Shown: in pieces, positions 24,860 to 32,752 of the stretch
Layout: every line of letters starts with the position of its first letter
Position numbering within the stretch: position 1 is the stretch's first letter
Assembly (NCBI RefSeq): GCF_915070105.1
Contig: NZ_CAJZFJ010000021.1
Coordinates: 1-33,218 of the forward strand
DNA from: an uncultured Porphyromonas sp.
Lineage (GTDB): Bacteria; Bacteroidota; Bacteroidia; Bacteroidales; Porphyromonadaceae
Direction: 5' to 3'
Length of the DNA: 33,218 bases
Translations under genes and position numbers: made by a program
Notes under the pieces: model-generated
What the model saw: the letters and a program-made list of their open reading frames with translations, nothing else
Database searches by the model: none
Told to the model about the DNA's origin: nothing

Positions 24860-26527
24860 GTGAAAATCCTCTTTGAAGACTATCATTATGGACCGAGAGA
24901 TATCCCCCAAGATATCCTAAAAGCAAGGGGGATAACCTCAACTAAGCTACAAAACGGTGAAGTCAAATTAGGTTGTGTAGGCTATTATCATGATGTAGCC
25001 TCTGCAGAGACTATTTTTATTCTCCCCAAGGTCTTCATGGAGAAGGGGTCTGCTTTTGGGCAATATATCCCCCGGAGTCTACGCTCCCTATCGGAGGAGA
25101 ATAAGCAGATCTCACCTCAGGTTCGTACGTCCTTATTTGATATCTCGGTACAGCTCTACCAAGCAATTGCACTCTACAACGAGCGTAAAGAGCTTAATAC
25201 GATTACGTCCAAGCAAACGCTGGCCCGTGTCACTGGGTGCAGAGGAGAGATGGAATCCACTTTGCTGGATCATATCCTAGCCCTCCTACGCTTTGCCAAG
25301 GAGCATCAGTCCCTCTTCATCCGCATTACGACCATTATGCATAGTGGTCGGAATAGAATACATTGGATCAAAACGATCCGATCGACCTCCCCAGTCTTTA
25401 GGGACAAGAAGCCTTACTACCTTGAGTGCAAGACTAAGGAAAAGGCCGTTAACTACGAAGAAGAACTAATCTGCCTCTTCTATTCAACACTAGACTATCT
25501 AGGAGCTACCTACCACTTCCCGGTGACGCGCAACCTCAACTACGAGACGGAAAGGCCCGATCGTATCGCAGACTTGATACGGAGTGGTAAGGGGACAAGG
25601 AGGCTACGTAAGATTCGAGGTCAATACTTCGCTGATGAGCTAGTACAGCTATGGGACTTACTTTATGCTTTCTATAAGCGAGCGGAGGATATGGCGCAGA
25701 AGAAAGAACAGAATGAGTACTTACTCGTGCGGAACTTCAATAACGTCTTTGAGGATATGATCGATTGCTTGATCGGGGATTCCTCCCTGCCAAGTGGTCT
25801 GAAGAGGCAGAAGGATGGTAAGATCATCGACCATATCTACCGAGATAGGTCGCTTATAGAGGGAGGTGATATCTACTTTATTGCGGATAGTAAGTACTAC
25901 AAGGATGATAATGAGGTGAAAGATGTGTCTCTCTACAAGCAGTTCACCTATGCCAAGAACGTCATACAGCATAATATTGAGCACCCAGATCTAACCTTAC
26001 GCTATCGAGACGAGGTAACGGAAGGCTATAGTCTTACCCCGAACTTCTTCATCCGGGCCTACTGCCATGAAAACTTATCGTATAGTGAAGTTGGGCTGAA
26101 ACAGGAGAGTACAAACGAAAGTTGGCACTTTAAGAATCGTTTATTTGATCGGGATACGCTCTTAGTCCTTACCTATAGCATCAACTTCCTCTATGTGCTC
26201 TCTTCCTATGTGCAGAGTCGAGGCTCGAGCAGGGGTACCAATTATGCTCTTCGTGCCACGTTCAGAAAAGATGTCATCGAGGCCTTTAAGGAGAGGTATG
26301 ATTTCTACGAGGTAAAGCTCCCACAAGGGGACTCCTCCAAGGAGTTTGTAAAGCGTAACTTTAGGGAGCTCATCGGTAAGATATATCAAACTGAAGTGGG
26401 TAAGCTCCTCCTTGCGCTGAAGAAGGGGGAAACAGAAAACGAGGGGATATTAAAAGACCTGCAGGATAAGGAGGGCTGTAATTGCTCTGCTATATCTCTC
26501 GAACAACTCGCTGGGAGTCACAGTTGA
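24860..26527 (+). CDS. McrC/LlaJI-like restriction endonuclease subunit
   Basis: The 555-residue protein pairs with the upstream McrB-type motor. The PD-(D/E)XK core is visible at D337-IYFIA-D343-S-K345-YYK, preceded by a helix with FE (297-298, NNVFEDMID), as in McrC nucleases. Length and overall look best fit the LlaJI-type nucleases, which work with an McrB-like subunit and carry their own target-recognition part in the N-terminal half; I recall this by family and have no alignment. The start is GTG at 24860 giving MKILFEDYHYGPRDIP; no good ATG lies nearby. Composition is low in G+C like mcrB. No methyltransferase is adjacent, so either modified DNA is the target (type IV) or the host is protected from elsewhere. 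Confidence 0.8.
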   Translation: MKILFEDYHYGPRDIPQDILKARGITSTKLQNGEVKLGCVGYYHDVASAETIFILPKVFMEKGSAFGQYIPRSLRSLSEENKQISPQVRTSLFDISVQLYQAIALYNERKELNTITSKQTLARVTGCRGEMESTLLDHILALLRFAKEHQSLFIRITTIMHSGRNRIHWIKTIRSTSPVFRDKKPYYLECKTKEKAVNYEEELICLFYSTLDYLGATYHFPVTRNLNYETERPDRIADLIRSGKGTRRLRKIRGQYFADELVQLWDLLYAFYKRAEDMAQKKEQNEYLLVRNFNNVFEDMIDCLIGDSSLPSGLKRQKDGKIIDHIYRDRSLIEGGDIYFIADSKYYKDDNEVKDVSLYKQFTYAKNVIQHNIEHPDLTLRYRDEVTEGYSLTPNFFIRAYCHENLSYSEVGLKQESTNESWHFKNRLFDRDTLLVLTYSINFLYVLSSYVQSRGSSRGTNYALRATFRKDVIEAFKERYDFYEVKLPQGDSSKEFVKRNFRELIGKIYQTEVGKLLLALKKGETENEGILKDLQDKEGCNCSAISLEQLAGSHS

Positions 26528-26619
26528 GAGAGCCCCCTCGTGGGTAATCTCTGCTGGTCAAAGCAACCTCGCTCGGTGAGCGAGAAGGGCTGGAGGAGGG
26601 TCATTTGGGGTAGTTGAGC

Positions 26620-26627
26620 TATTTTTG
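26620..26627 (+). promoter_or_regulatory. Putative -7 box TATTTTTG for the metal-binding protein operon
   Basis: An exact TAnnTTTG match lies 97 bp before the ATG at 26725. A TTTG at 26604-26607 is too close to serve as a standard -33 element. No Fur- or Zur-type palindrome was recognised. Confidence 0.4.
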
Positions 26628-26724
26628 CAGTTGTATTTTGCCCTAATACCTATCCCAAAGGAAGGGGTGGGGAAGGGTAGATGCACCCCAAGATGAGCAA
26701 GCAAACTTCATATCAAAGCGGTAA

Positions 26725-27636
26725 ATGAACCATCCTCTACTCGGTCGCCTAAGGTCGGGGTATCTCTATATAGCCTTACTCTTCGTCATTTGTTTCGCCC
26801 TAGGTGCATGCCACGAGCAGAGGCAGGATAGCGGTCGTGTAGCTGTCACGACGACCATCGCTCCCGCAGCCTCGCTTATTCAGGCTATTGGGGGAGAGCT
26901 GGTCTCAGTCACGACACTCCTCCCTAAGGGGAATAACCCAGAGAACTATGAACCCACTCCTCGGGATATACAGTCGCTGTCGCAGAGTAGGGGCTACTTC
27001 TATATCGGTGATCTGGGCTTCGAGCGAAGCTGGATCGATCGTATTCGATCCCTACAGCCCGAGCTACCCCTCCTACGGCTCGATGCCACTCTACAGAGTG
27101 CCGACCACGGACACCAGCATGATGGTCTCGTACATGATCCCCACTACTGGACTAGTCTTAGGGGACTTAGGGCTATGAGTCAGACGATCCTCAGTGGGCT
27201 CTCTGCTGTGGATAGTGCACACCGAGCCCGCTATGAGGAGGGTGAGGCGGAGCTACGCCGACAGCTGGACAGCCTAGAGCAGACCCTTAGGGCTCGCCTT
27301 CAGGAGCTCCCCTCTCGGAGCTTCGTGATCTACCACCCTTCCCTCTCAGAGTTCGCCAGCGAGTGGTCTCTGGAGCAGCTCGTCATAGAGGAGGACGGTA
27401 AAGAGCCCTCTCCCGCACACCTAGAGCGGATCATACGTAGAGCTAGAGAGGCAGGGGTGAAGGTGGTCTTTGTACAGAAGGAGTTCGAGAGCAAGCTAGT
27501 CCATAGTATTGCCTCAGAGCTGGGGGCAGAGACCTATGAGATCAATCCCCTAGATGGCGACTGGCAGGGTGAGCTCCTAAAGATAGCTAATGCCCTCTCC
27601 CAGCCTGTGCAGACACCCAACCAATCAACCCGATGA
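26725..27636 (+). CDS. Zinc/manganese ABC transporter substrate-binding lipoprotein (ZnuA/TroA family)
   Basis: The 303-residue protein has a signal peptide with lipobox LGAC, C29 being the lipidated cysteine. It would capture Zn2+ or Mn2+ in the periplasm. Family marks are TTTIAPAASLIQAIGGELVSV (41-61), GNNPENYEPTP (69-79), a histidine-rich loop DHGHQHDGLVHDPHYW at 127-142 and YHPSLSEFASEW at 203-214. The first metal ligand, usually a histidine in DPHxYEPTP, is missing here: the site reads NPENYEPTP, so E73 or another residue must serve. The histidine loop favours zinc. Its stop overlaps the ATPase gene by 4 bp. Confidence 0.85.
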   Translation: MNHPLLGRLRSGYLYIALLFVICFALGACHEQRQDSGRVAVTTTIAPAASLIQAIGGELVSVTTLLPKGNNPENYEPTPRDIQSLSQSRGYFYIGDLGFERSWIDRIRSLQPELPLLRLDATLQSADHGHQHDGLVHDPHYWTSLRGLRAMSQTILSGLSAVDSAHRARYEEGEAELRRQLDSLEQTLRARLQELPSRSFVIYHPSLSEFASEWSLEQLVIEEDGKEPSPAHLERIIRRAREAGVKVVFVQKEFESKLVHSIASELGAETYEINPLDGDWQGELLKIANALSQPVQTPNQSTR

Positions 27637-28265
27637 GTACGATCCTACGACTAGAGGATGCCAGCATAGGCTACTCTGATACCCTTGTCCTAGAGCACTT
27701 CGACTGGAGCATACAGCGTGGCGAGCGCTGGGCGATCACGGGGCCTAATGGCTGTGGGAAGACAACGCTCATGCGTACGCTTCTTAGGCTGATCCCGCTA
27801 CGTGGGGGGCACCTTCGTTGCTTCGATCGGGTAGGGCAGGAGACCTCCGACCTGGTGATGAGCTACCTCCCGCAGATCAACCAAATAGACCGCCACTTCC
27901 CGATACGTGTCTGGGAAGTAATCGACTCTGGACTCCCTAAGGCTCTGCGAGACCCTAAGGCTCGCCGAGAGGAGCGGAGCCGTCTGGTAGAGGCCGTCGG
28001 GGTACACGAGCTCCTAGATAACCCCATAGGACGACTCAGTGGTGGACAGCTCCAGCGTACCCTCTTGGCTAGAGCCCTAGCCTCTCAGCCCGAGCTCTTG
28101 ATCCTCGATGAGCCTCTCAGCTTTCTCGATAGAGCCTACAAACAGAGCTTCCAGGGCCTGCTCACAGAGCTCGTACCCCAGGATGCAACGCTCCTCATCG
28201 TCACACATGATATGACCTCGGGGGCAGGTGAGGAGTGGCACGAACTACAACTCGGTCAAGACTAA
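27633..28265 (+). CDS. ABC transporter ATP-binding protein, ZnuC/MntB-like
   Basis: The 210-residue ATPase would power metal uptake together with the lipoprotein upstream. Walker A is GPNGCGKTT at 37-45, the signature LSGGQLQRTLLARAL starts at 135, Walker B LLILDEPLSFLD is at 155-166, and the switch histidine is H192. It is about 40 residues shorter than usual ZnuC; all nucleotide-binding motifs are present and what is missing is the C-terminal end. The gene overlaps the lipoprotein gene by 4 bp (ATGA) and the next gene by 1 bp (TAATG), which indicates tight translational coupling. The membrane permease expected for such a transporter is not in this operon or elsewhere in the window. Confidence 0.88.
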   Translation: MSTILRLEDASIGYSDTLVLEHFDWSIQRGERWAITGPNGCGKTTLMRTLLRLIPLRGGHLRCFDRVGQETSDLVMSYLPQINQIDRHFPIRVWEVIDSGLPKALRDPKARREERSRLVEAVGVHELLDNPIGRLSGGQLQRTLLARALASQPELLILDEPLSFLDRAYKQSFQGLLTELVPQDATLLIVTHDMTSGAGEEWHELQLGQD

Positions 28266-29521
28266 TGCGTATGATGAAGAGCTTATCTAGACTATTGCTC
28301 GGCGTCTCCCTTACGACGGTTCAGGTGCTACATGCCCAGCCTCAGTCTCAGGGTGTGGATAGTGTACAGACCTCCAAGGGTGAGATCAACCGACTCCTGC
28401 TCCATGGGGCTACGATGTCTGCACCAATAGTAGCAGCAGGTCTGCTCCAGACGCTGAATAACCAGCATGTACGGGAGCTACGCTTCGCCTATTATCCACA
28501 CTTCCGTCATCACTATGATGACTACCTGCAGTTCGCCCCTTTGGCTGGCCAGCTGGGACTTCGTCTGGCGGGTGTGAAGGGGATAACCGATAATCCCCTG
28601 CAGATGGTGGTCGCTGATGCCCTAGCCTCAGCCTCCATGCTGGCCATCACCTCTGCGATCAAGTATACAGCTCGGGTGGAGCGTCCTGATAGGTCTTCAC
28701 GTAACTCCTTTCCCTCGGGACATACGGCTATGGCCTTTACCTCGGCAGAGCTCCTCGGGATCGAGTATGGCTCTCGCTACCCCTGGATACGTCCAGTCGG
28801 CTATGCCGTGGCATCTGCTACGGGGCTAGGACGCCTCCTGAACAATCGTCACTGGGTGGGCGATGTGATCACGGGGGCAGGGCTGGGGATCCTCTCGGCA
28901 CATATCGGCTACTGGGCTGCGGATCGTATCTTCGGTCGTAGCCGTCGCCAGCTCTCTCCAGCTGCGGCCTTCCCCTCTACGGGTCTTCTCCTCTATCTCC
29001 CGATAGAGGCCAGTGCCCTCTACACGGGCAGGCAGGCCGAGTGGTATGCCTCTAGTCGATCCCTAGGACTAGGGGCAGAATACACACCAGAGGGGTGGCC
29101 TCTCTATCTACAGGCAGAGCTACAGCTCGCCCTACAGCGTATCTATCGACAGTCTACGACGGCTGTAGACCCCAGCGCAGAGGCTAAGTCCCTGTGCCTA
29201 CATCTAGGTGTAGGACGTGACCTGCCTCTGTGGTATAATCTCGGGATAAACCTCTCTGTGCATGGTACGCTTCGCTACCAGCACCACGAGCGGGTGCTAC
29301 GTAGTGACGAGCTAAGCTCGGTCTCTCTGCCTCGGCTGGCTCTAGGTGTGGGGCTGGAGTTTGCCCCTCACTGGCGATTCACCCGCCATCTCGGTATACG
29401 TGTCCCCTTCGGTACAGATTATGTGCCCTCGGGGATCCAACTAAAGCCTGTGGCAGGGGATGCTATCCATCTTCGGGGCATCGCCTATCATATCTCCACT
29501 TCCCTAGAGGTACATTTCTAG
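28265..29521 (+). CDS. PAP2-family phosphatase with probable outer-membrane C-terminal domain
   Basis: From the ATG at 28265 the 418-residue protein has a signal peptide (MRMMKSLSRLLLGVSLTTVQVLHAQ) and then a PAP2 acid phosphatase domain. The motifs are K133-x6-R140-P141, PSGH at 150-153, and R190-x5-H196-x3-D200, all catalytic residues being present. Such enzymes remove phosphate from lipid substrates such as undecaprenyl pyrophosphate, phosphatidate or lipid A. Residues about 235-418 alternate polar and aromatic residues and end in LEVHF, with a terminal phenylalanine typical of beta-barrel outer-membrane proteins. A barrel fused to PAP2 is therefore likely. The frame is open to 28235, but the start overlapping the ATPase stop gives a clean signal peptide. 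Lipid A dephosphorylation is one guess. Confidence 0.82.
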   Translation: MRMMKSLSRLLLGVSLTTVQVLHAQPQSQGVDSVQTSKGEINRLLLHGATMSAPIVAAGLLQTLNNQHVRELRFAYYPHFRHHYDDYLQFAPLAGQLGLRLAGVKGITDNPLQMVVADALASASMLAITSAIKYTARVERPDRSSRNSFPSGHTAMAFTSAELLGIEYGSRYPWIRPVGYAVASATGLGRLLNNRHWVGDVITGAGLGILSAHIGYWAADRIFGRSRRQLSPAAAFPSTGLLLYLPIEASALYTGRQAEWYASSRSLGLGAEYTPEGWPLYLQAELQLALQRIYRQSTTAVDPSAEAKSLCLHLGVGRDLPLWYNLGINLSVHGTLRYQHHERVLRSDELSSVSLPRLALGVGLEFAPHWRFTRHLGIRVPFGTDYVPSGIQLKPVAGDAIHLRGIAYHISTSLEVHF

Positions 29522-29530
29522 GGAGGACGT

Positions 29531-29590
29531 ACTAAAAGTCACCTATTCTTACTAAAAGTCACCTATTCTTACTAAAAGTCACCTATTCTT
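29531..29590 (+). repeat. Three perfect 20-bp tandem repeats abutting the nhaD start codon
   Basis: ACTAAAAGTCACCTATTCTT occurs three times without a mismatch at 29531-29550, 29551-29570 and 29571-29590. The ATG of nhaD follows directly at 29591. The gap between the PAP2 gene stop and nhaD consists almost only of this array. Perfect identity implies recent expansion, so copy number probably varies between isolates. Confidence 0.95.
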
Positions 29591-30979
29591 ATGATTTGGT
29601 ATTATTTGATGCCCGTGATCTTCATATTGGGGATCCTCGGGATCGCATTCGAGGAACAGATTAAGGTTAATAAGACTGCGACAGCCCTACTGACCTGCGT
29701 GCTACTCTGGGCTATTCTCCTCATCAATATAGATATAGCCTCCGGCACGGAGGGCTTTAGGGAGTACCTAGAGCATGCTAAGCTCATGACTGGGGAGCAT
29801 GATGTGTCGGACTATCTCTCCTTCAAGCTCAATGAGCATCTGGGGGATGTAGCCGGGACACTCTTCTTCGTCCTATGCTCGATGGTGCTCGTTAGCACGA
29901 TCGATAGCTACGGGGGCTTCAAGTCCGTTGCTAGTATCGTGGCGACGACGAATAAGCGTCAGCTGCTGTGGCGTGTTGCCCTAGCTTCGTTCTTATTCTC
30001 AGCATTTCTCGATAACCTCGCAGCCTCGATCGTCATCATCGCCGTCCTGCGCAAGCTCGTTCCCGATACGACCGACCGAATGAAGTATGCCTGTATGTGT
30101 ATCATTGCCTGTAATGCGGGGGGCTCTTGGTCTCCGATCGGTGACGTCACTACTCTGCTCTTGTGGAATAATGGACGTATCACACCCTACTATCAGATCT
30201 TCCACCTCATCATCCCTGCGCTGGTGAGCCTGGTGGTGCCGACACTACTGGCCCACTTCTTCCTCTTTAAGAAGGGGGCTCAGCTCCGTAAGCTACCCGA
30301 TGTACCCGAGGATGAACTGTATGACATCCTACCTCTGCGGGCTCGTGTGACGGTCTTTCTACTGGGTATCCTATCCCTGATGCTCGTCCCTATCTGGCAG
30401 ACGTTCTTCGATGTGCCCGCCTTCATGGGGGTTATCTTTGGCCTTGTCCTGGTGTGGATTTATACGGAGTTCATGTTCTCGGCACATAAGAAGCGCCTAC
30501 GTGAAGCCACTACCCTGCGTATGACCCAGCAGCTCAACAATGCTGACCTGACGACCATCTTTTACTTCCTCGGAATCCTGATGTCGGTAGCAGCCTTGAT
30601 CGAAGGAGGACAGCTGGCGATGGCTTCGGGCAAGGTCTCAGAGCTCATTCCCAGCTCAGGGGTGCTTGCGCTGATTATCGGGGCTCTCTCCTCGATGCTT
30701 GATAATGTAGCCCTCGTTGCGGCGGTTCTGGGGATGTTCCCCGTAGATGCAAGTGGTGCACTCTCGCCCTTTATGCTCAATGGCTCCTTCTGGGTCTTCC
30801 TTGCCTACTGTGCTGTGACGGGAGGTAGCCTGCTGATCATTGGATCGGCTACGGGTGTGACGGTCATGGGGCTCGAGAAGATTAGCTTTGGCTATTATCT
30901 CAAGCGCTTTAGCCTGCTCGCCCTAGCAGGTTATCTAGCAGGAGCCTTGGTCTACCAGCTACAGTCACTCATCTTCTAA
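29591..30979 (+). CDS. nhaD: Na+/H+ antiporter, NhaD family
   Basis: The 462-residue inner-membrane protein has about a dozen hydrophobic helices and belongs to the ion transporter superfamily. It exchanges Na+ (or Li+) for H+ and keeps pH and sodium balance. Recognisable blocks are FLFSAFLDNLAASIVIIAVLRKL (about 134-156), CNAGGSWSPIGDVTTLLLWNNGRI (about 174-197), SSMLDNVALVAAVLGMF (about 369-385) and TGGSLLIIGSATGVTVMGL near 415-433. The two DN pairs and the GD-T site are those conserved in NhaD. The ATG follows the 20-bp repeat array with no spacer, and no Shine-Dalgarno site is visible. A terminator follows. Confidence 0.93.
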   Translation: MIWYYLMPVIFILGILGIAFEEQIKVNKTATALLTCVLLWAILLINIDIASGTEGFREYLEHAKLMTGEHDVSDYLSFKLNEHLGDVAGTLFFVLCSMVLVSTIDSYGGFKSVASIVATTNKRQLLWRVALASFLFSAFLDNLAASIVIIAVLRKLVPDTTDRMKYACMCIIACNAGGSWSPIGDVTTLLLWNNGRITPYYQIFHLIIPALVSLVVPTLLAHFFLFKKGAQLRKLPDVPEDELYDILPLRARVTVFLLGILSLMLVPIWQTFFDVPAFMGVIFGLVLVWIYTEFMFSAHKKRLREATTLRMTQQLNNADLTTIFYFLGILMSVAALIEGGQLAMASGKVSELIPSSGVLALIIGALSSMLDNVALVAAVLGMFPVDASGALSPFMLNGSFWVFLAYCAVTGGSLLIIGSATGVTVMGLEKISFGYYLKRFSLLALAGYLAGALVYQLQSLIF

Positions 30980-31002
30980 GGGCCCCTCCCAGTATTAAGG
31001 AT

Positions 31003-31044
31003 GCTCCCAGTAGACCCGTAGCGATCTACTGGGAGCGTCTTTTA
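31003..31044 (+). terminator. Terminator after nhaD
   Basis: GCTCCCAGTAGA (31003-31014) pairs perfectly with TCTACTGGGAGC (31025-31036), with a 10-nt loop and GTCTTTT following. Confidence 0.88.
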
Positions 31045-31144
31045 GGGAGGGGAAATATCCTCAATGTTTATCCTAAGGGGTAAAGTCTCGGGGCATGTCG
31101 TTCTAAATCTGGAGGCTGATAATAACGTAAGGTAGATATAGATA

Positions 31145-31519
31145 ATGAATATATTTAGAGGAATTATATATGCTATGGGTTTTGCTGCCTGCCTGCTTGC
31201 ATGCACTAATGGAAGGCGAGGGCAGACATCGGGAGCGCCCACCAGGGTTCATCCCCAGAGATATATGCCCAAGGAATTGGACAGCCTTTATCAGCCACTC
31301 TGTCGAGATAGCTTCATTTTGCAGGAGTTACACGACGAGTTCAGGAACCCGACAGAGAGGCTATTCCCCATGGAGCAACGAATGGCTCACAAGACCTGGA
31401 TCCTGGAGTTTACATGGCGGGAGAAAGTTGATAGCTTGATTACAGTATGGTATGTCAGAGAAGCAGATACATTAAGGAGGCTGAGATACTTCCGATATTC
31501 AGAGAATCAAGTATTCTAG
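31145..31519 (+). CDS. Small lipoprotein of unknown function, copy 1
   Basis: The 124-residue protein has a lipoprotein signal ending ACLLAC, with C20 as the likely lipidated residue. The mature part is hydrophilic and aromatic (LDSLYQPLCRDSFILQE, TWILEFTWREKVDSLITVWYVREADTLRRL), suggesting a small beta-rich domain. I do not recognise a family. It is a paralogue of the next gene: about 63 of the last 81 residues are identical. Surrounding DNA is poorer in G+C than the core genes. The tandem copies and the neighbourhood of small unknown ORFs would fit immunity-type or surface lipoproteins, but nothing in the sequence proves it. Confidence 0.75.
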   Translation: MNIFRGIIYAMGFAACLLACTNGRRGQTSGAPTRVHPQRYMPKELDSLYQPLCRDSFILQELHDEFRNPTERLFPMEQRMAHKTWILEFTWREKVDSLITVWYVREADTLRRLRYFRYSENQVF

Positions 31520-31584
31520 TAATTATTCTTCCCCTTAACCACAATTTCTCTTCTGTGAAGTTTGATGTAATAGAAGTATAACTT

Positions 31585-31959
31585 ATGAGAATGAAGACAA
31601 AGCTCTTTCTGATTTCCTACTTGCTGACGAGCCTCCTCGCTTGCACAACTCATAGTAGGGAGCAATCGCAACAAATACCTCGCCAGGTATTTCCAATCAG
31701 CTACGCACCCATGGAACTAGATAGCCTTTATCAGCCACTCTATCGAGATAGCTTCATCTTGCAGGAGAAGCATGACGAATTTCGCCATCCTGTGGAGCAG
31801 CAGTTCCCTATGGAACGACGCTTGGCGCATGATACATGGATATTAGAGTTTACTTGGAGAATTAAAGCTGATAGCCTCATCACGGTTTGGTATATCAGGG
31901 AAGCTGACACGCTAAGGATCTTGGATAAATTTAGATACTCTGAGTATGATGAATTCTAG
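31585..31959 (+). CDS. Small lipoprotein of unknown function, copy 2
   Basis: Also 124 residues, with a signal peptide ending SLLAC (C20). It shares with copy 1 the blocks ELDSLYQPL, RDSFILQE, HDEFR, TWILEFTWR and DSLITVWY, while the N-terminal 40 residues differ strongly. The DNA around TTTATCAGCCACTCT in both genes is nearly identical, which points to fairly recent tandem duplication. The 65-bp gap to copy 1 is AT-rich with no terminator, so both may share a transcript. Function unknown. Confidence 0.75.
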   Translation: MRMKTKLFLISYLLTSLLACTTHSREQSQQIPRQVFPISYAPMELDSLYQPLYRDSFILQEKHDEFRHPVEQQFPMERRLAHDTWILEFTWRIKADSLITVWYIREADTLRILDKFRYSEYDEF

Positions 31960-32095
31960 GGCGATCTACTCCAAGAAGGTAGACGACTTGATGCAGTACA
32001 AGCCTCATGAAGTGCGTGTGCCCATCCACTACCGAGAGTAGTATCTGGAGGCGGATAATGGCAGGGGCTATCTCCTTATATGTCCCGAGACGTAG
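31949..32095 (+). pseudogene. Decayed reading frame
   Basis: The frame starting at 31949 reads through 30 codons ending KPHEVRVPIHYRE before a TAG at 32039-32041. It then continues in the same frame as YLEADNGRGYLLICPET to another TAG at 32093. The composition is richer in G+C than its neighbours, and both parts look protein-like. It may be the remnant of a gene interrupted by a stop. No family was recognised. Confidence 0.35.
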
Positions 32096-32310
32096 TGCAC
32101 CAACTCTTAGGTATTACTCATGAAGACGACCTTGGACGACTGCGGAGGGTGTTGCTATTCTGGTATAGCTGCGGGTATATATTTTTCTCAGAGGATGAGG
32201 ATGTCTTATTCGTACGGAATATTGACAGACTACCCAGTAAAGAAGAATTTAAAAACGAAGCCCCAATTATTTGTTCAATCAGAGGAGGCTTATCAATGTG
32301 TACAAAGTGA
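32080..32310 (+). CDS. Small unknown protein, 76 residues
   Basis: The frame encodes a charged protein with HQLLGITHEDDLGRLRRVLL, FWYSCGYIFFSEDEDVLFV and DRLPSKEEF, which looks more natural than the overlapping frame at 32120-32317. It stops 7 bp before the next gene. Function is unknown; its size and context are those of immunity or other accessory proteins. It could also be the 3' part of a longer broken gene. Confidence 0.4.
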   Translation: MSRDVVHQLLGITHEDDLGRLRRVLLFWYSCGYIFFSEDEDVLFVRNIDRLPSKEEFKNEAPIICSIRGGLSMCTK

Positions 32311-32317
32311 CGAATAA

Positions 32318-32752
32318 ATGAAGTCAGGCGCTAAAGATCTGTTCTTCTCCTTTTTGGGGAGTAAATACCAAATGATGAGAGAAGGAATGATAGAACTATA
32401 TCTGAGTCATAACGTGTCAGAGGAAGACGAGGTGATTTGGATAGAGGAATTATTTCAATCGCTACACTTTCGCCTTCAGCGTAATCCCAGTGATTTAGAC
32501 GCTTTACATCAGATGACATGCTTAATCGAGTGTCATTGTTTGGTAGAGCATGTGCCAAAGCTCTATGACCTGCTATGGGGAAATGCGAAGAGCATAACTC
32601 ATGCTCAAGAGGTGGCTATATCTATAGGACGGATCATTCATTTCTTGAAAGACTTGCCCAAAAACCGAAAGGCTAAGGAATATATTAAGATGCTCGAAGA
32701 TTTAGAATCTCAGCTATCACAAGCGCAATGTCGATCTCTAGGAGACTACTGA
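32318..32752 (+). CDS. Unknown protein, 144 residues, alpha-helical
   Basis: The 144-residue soluble protein is mostly predicted helix by composition: MREGMIELYLSHNVSEEDEV, WIEELFQSLHFRLQRNPSDL, AVEISIGR-like HAQEVAISIGRIIHFLKDL and KAKEYIKMLEDLESQLSQA. No signal peptide or membrane segment is seen. I do not recognise a family. Small helical proteins of this kind often serve as immunity partners of polymorphic toxins, and the neighbourhood of duplicated and decayed small genes would fit, but no toxin is in the window. Confidence 0.55.
   Translation: MKSGAKDLFFSFLGSKYQMMREGMIELYLSHNVSEEDEVIWIEELFQSLHFRLQRNPSDLDALHQMTCLIECHCLVEHVPKLYDLLWGNAKSITHAQEVAISIGRIIHFLKDLPKNRKAKEYIKMLEDLESQLSQAQCRSLGDY

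Noticed and set aside
26568..26584. Hairpin CTCGCTC-GGT-GAGCGAG as terminator of the restriction genes
   Set aside because: The stem is only 7 bp and no T-run follows, so I did not list it as a terminator.
28235..28264. Upstream start for the PAP2 gene
   Set aside because: It overlaps the ATPase gene and puts charged residues before an otherwise clean signal peptide.
32120..32317. 65-codon frame overlapping the 76-residue ORF
   Set aside because: Its residue pattern looks less natural, and it is the alternate frame of the better ORF; a frameshifted fusion with the 144-residue ORF is possible but unsupported.
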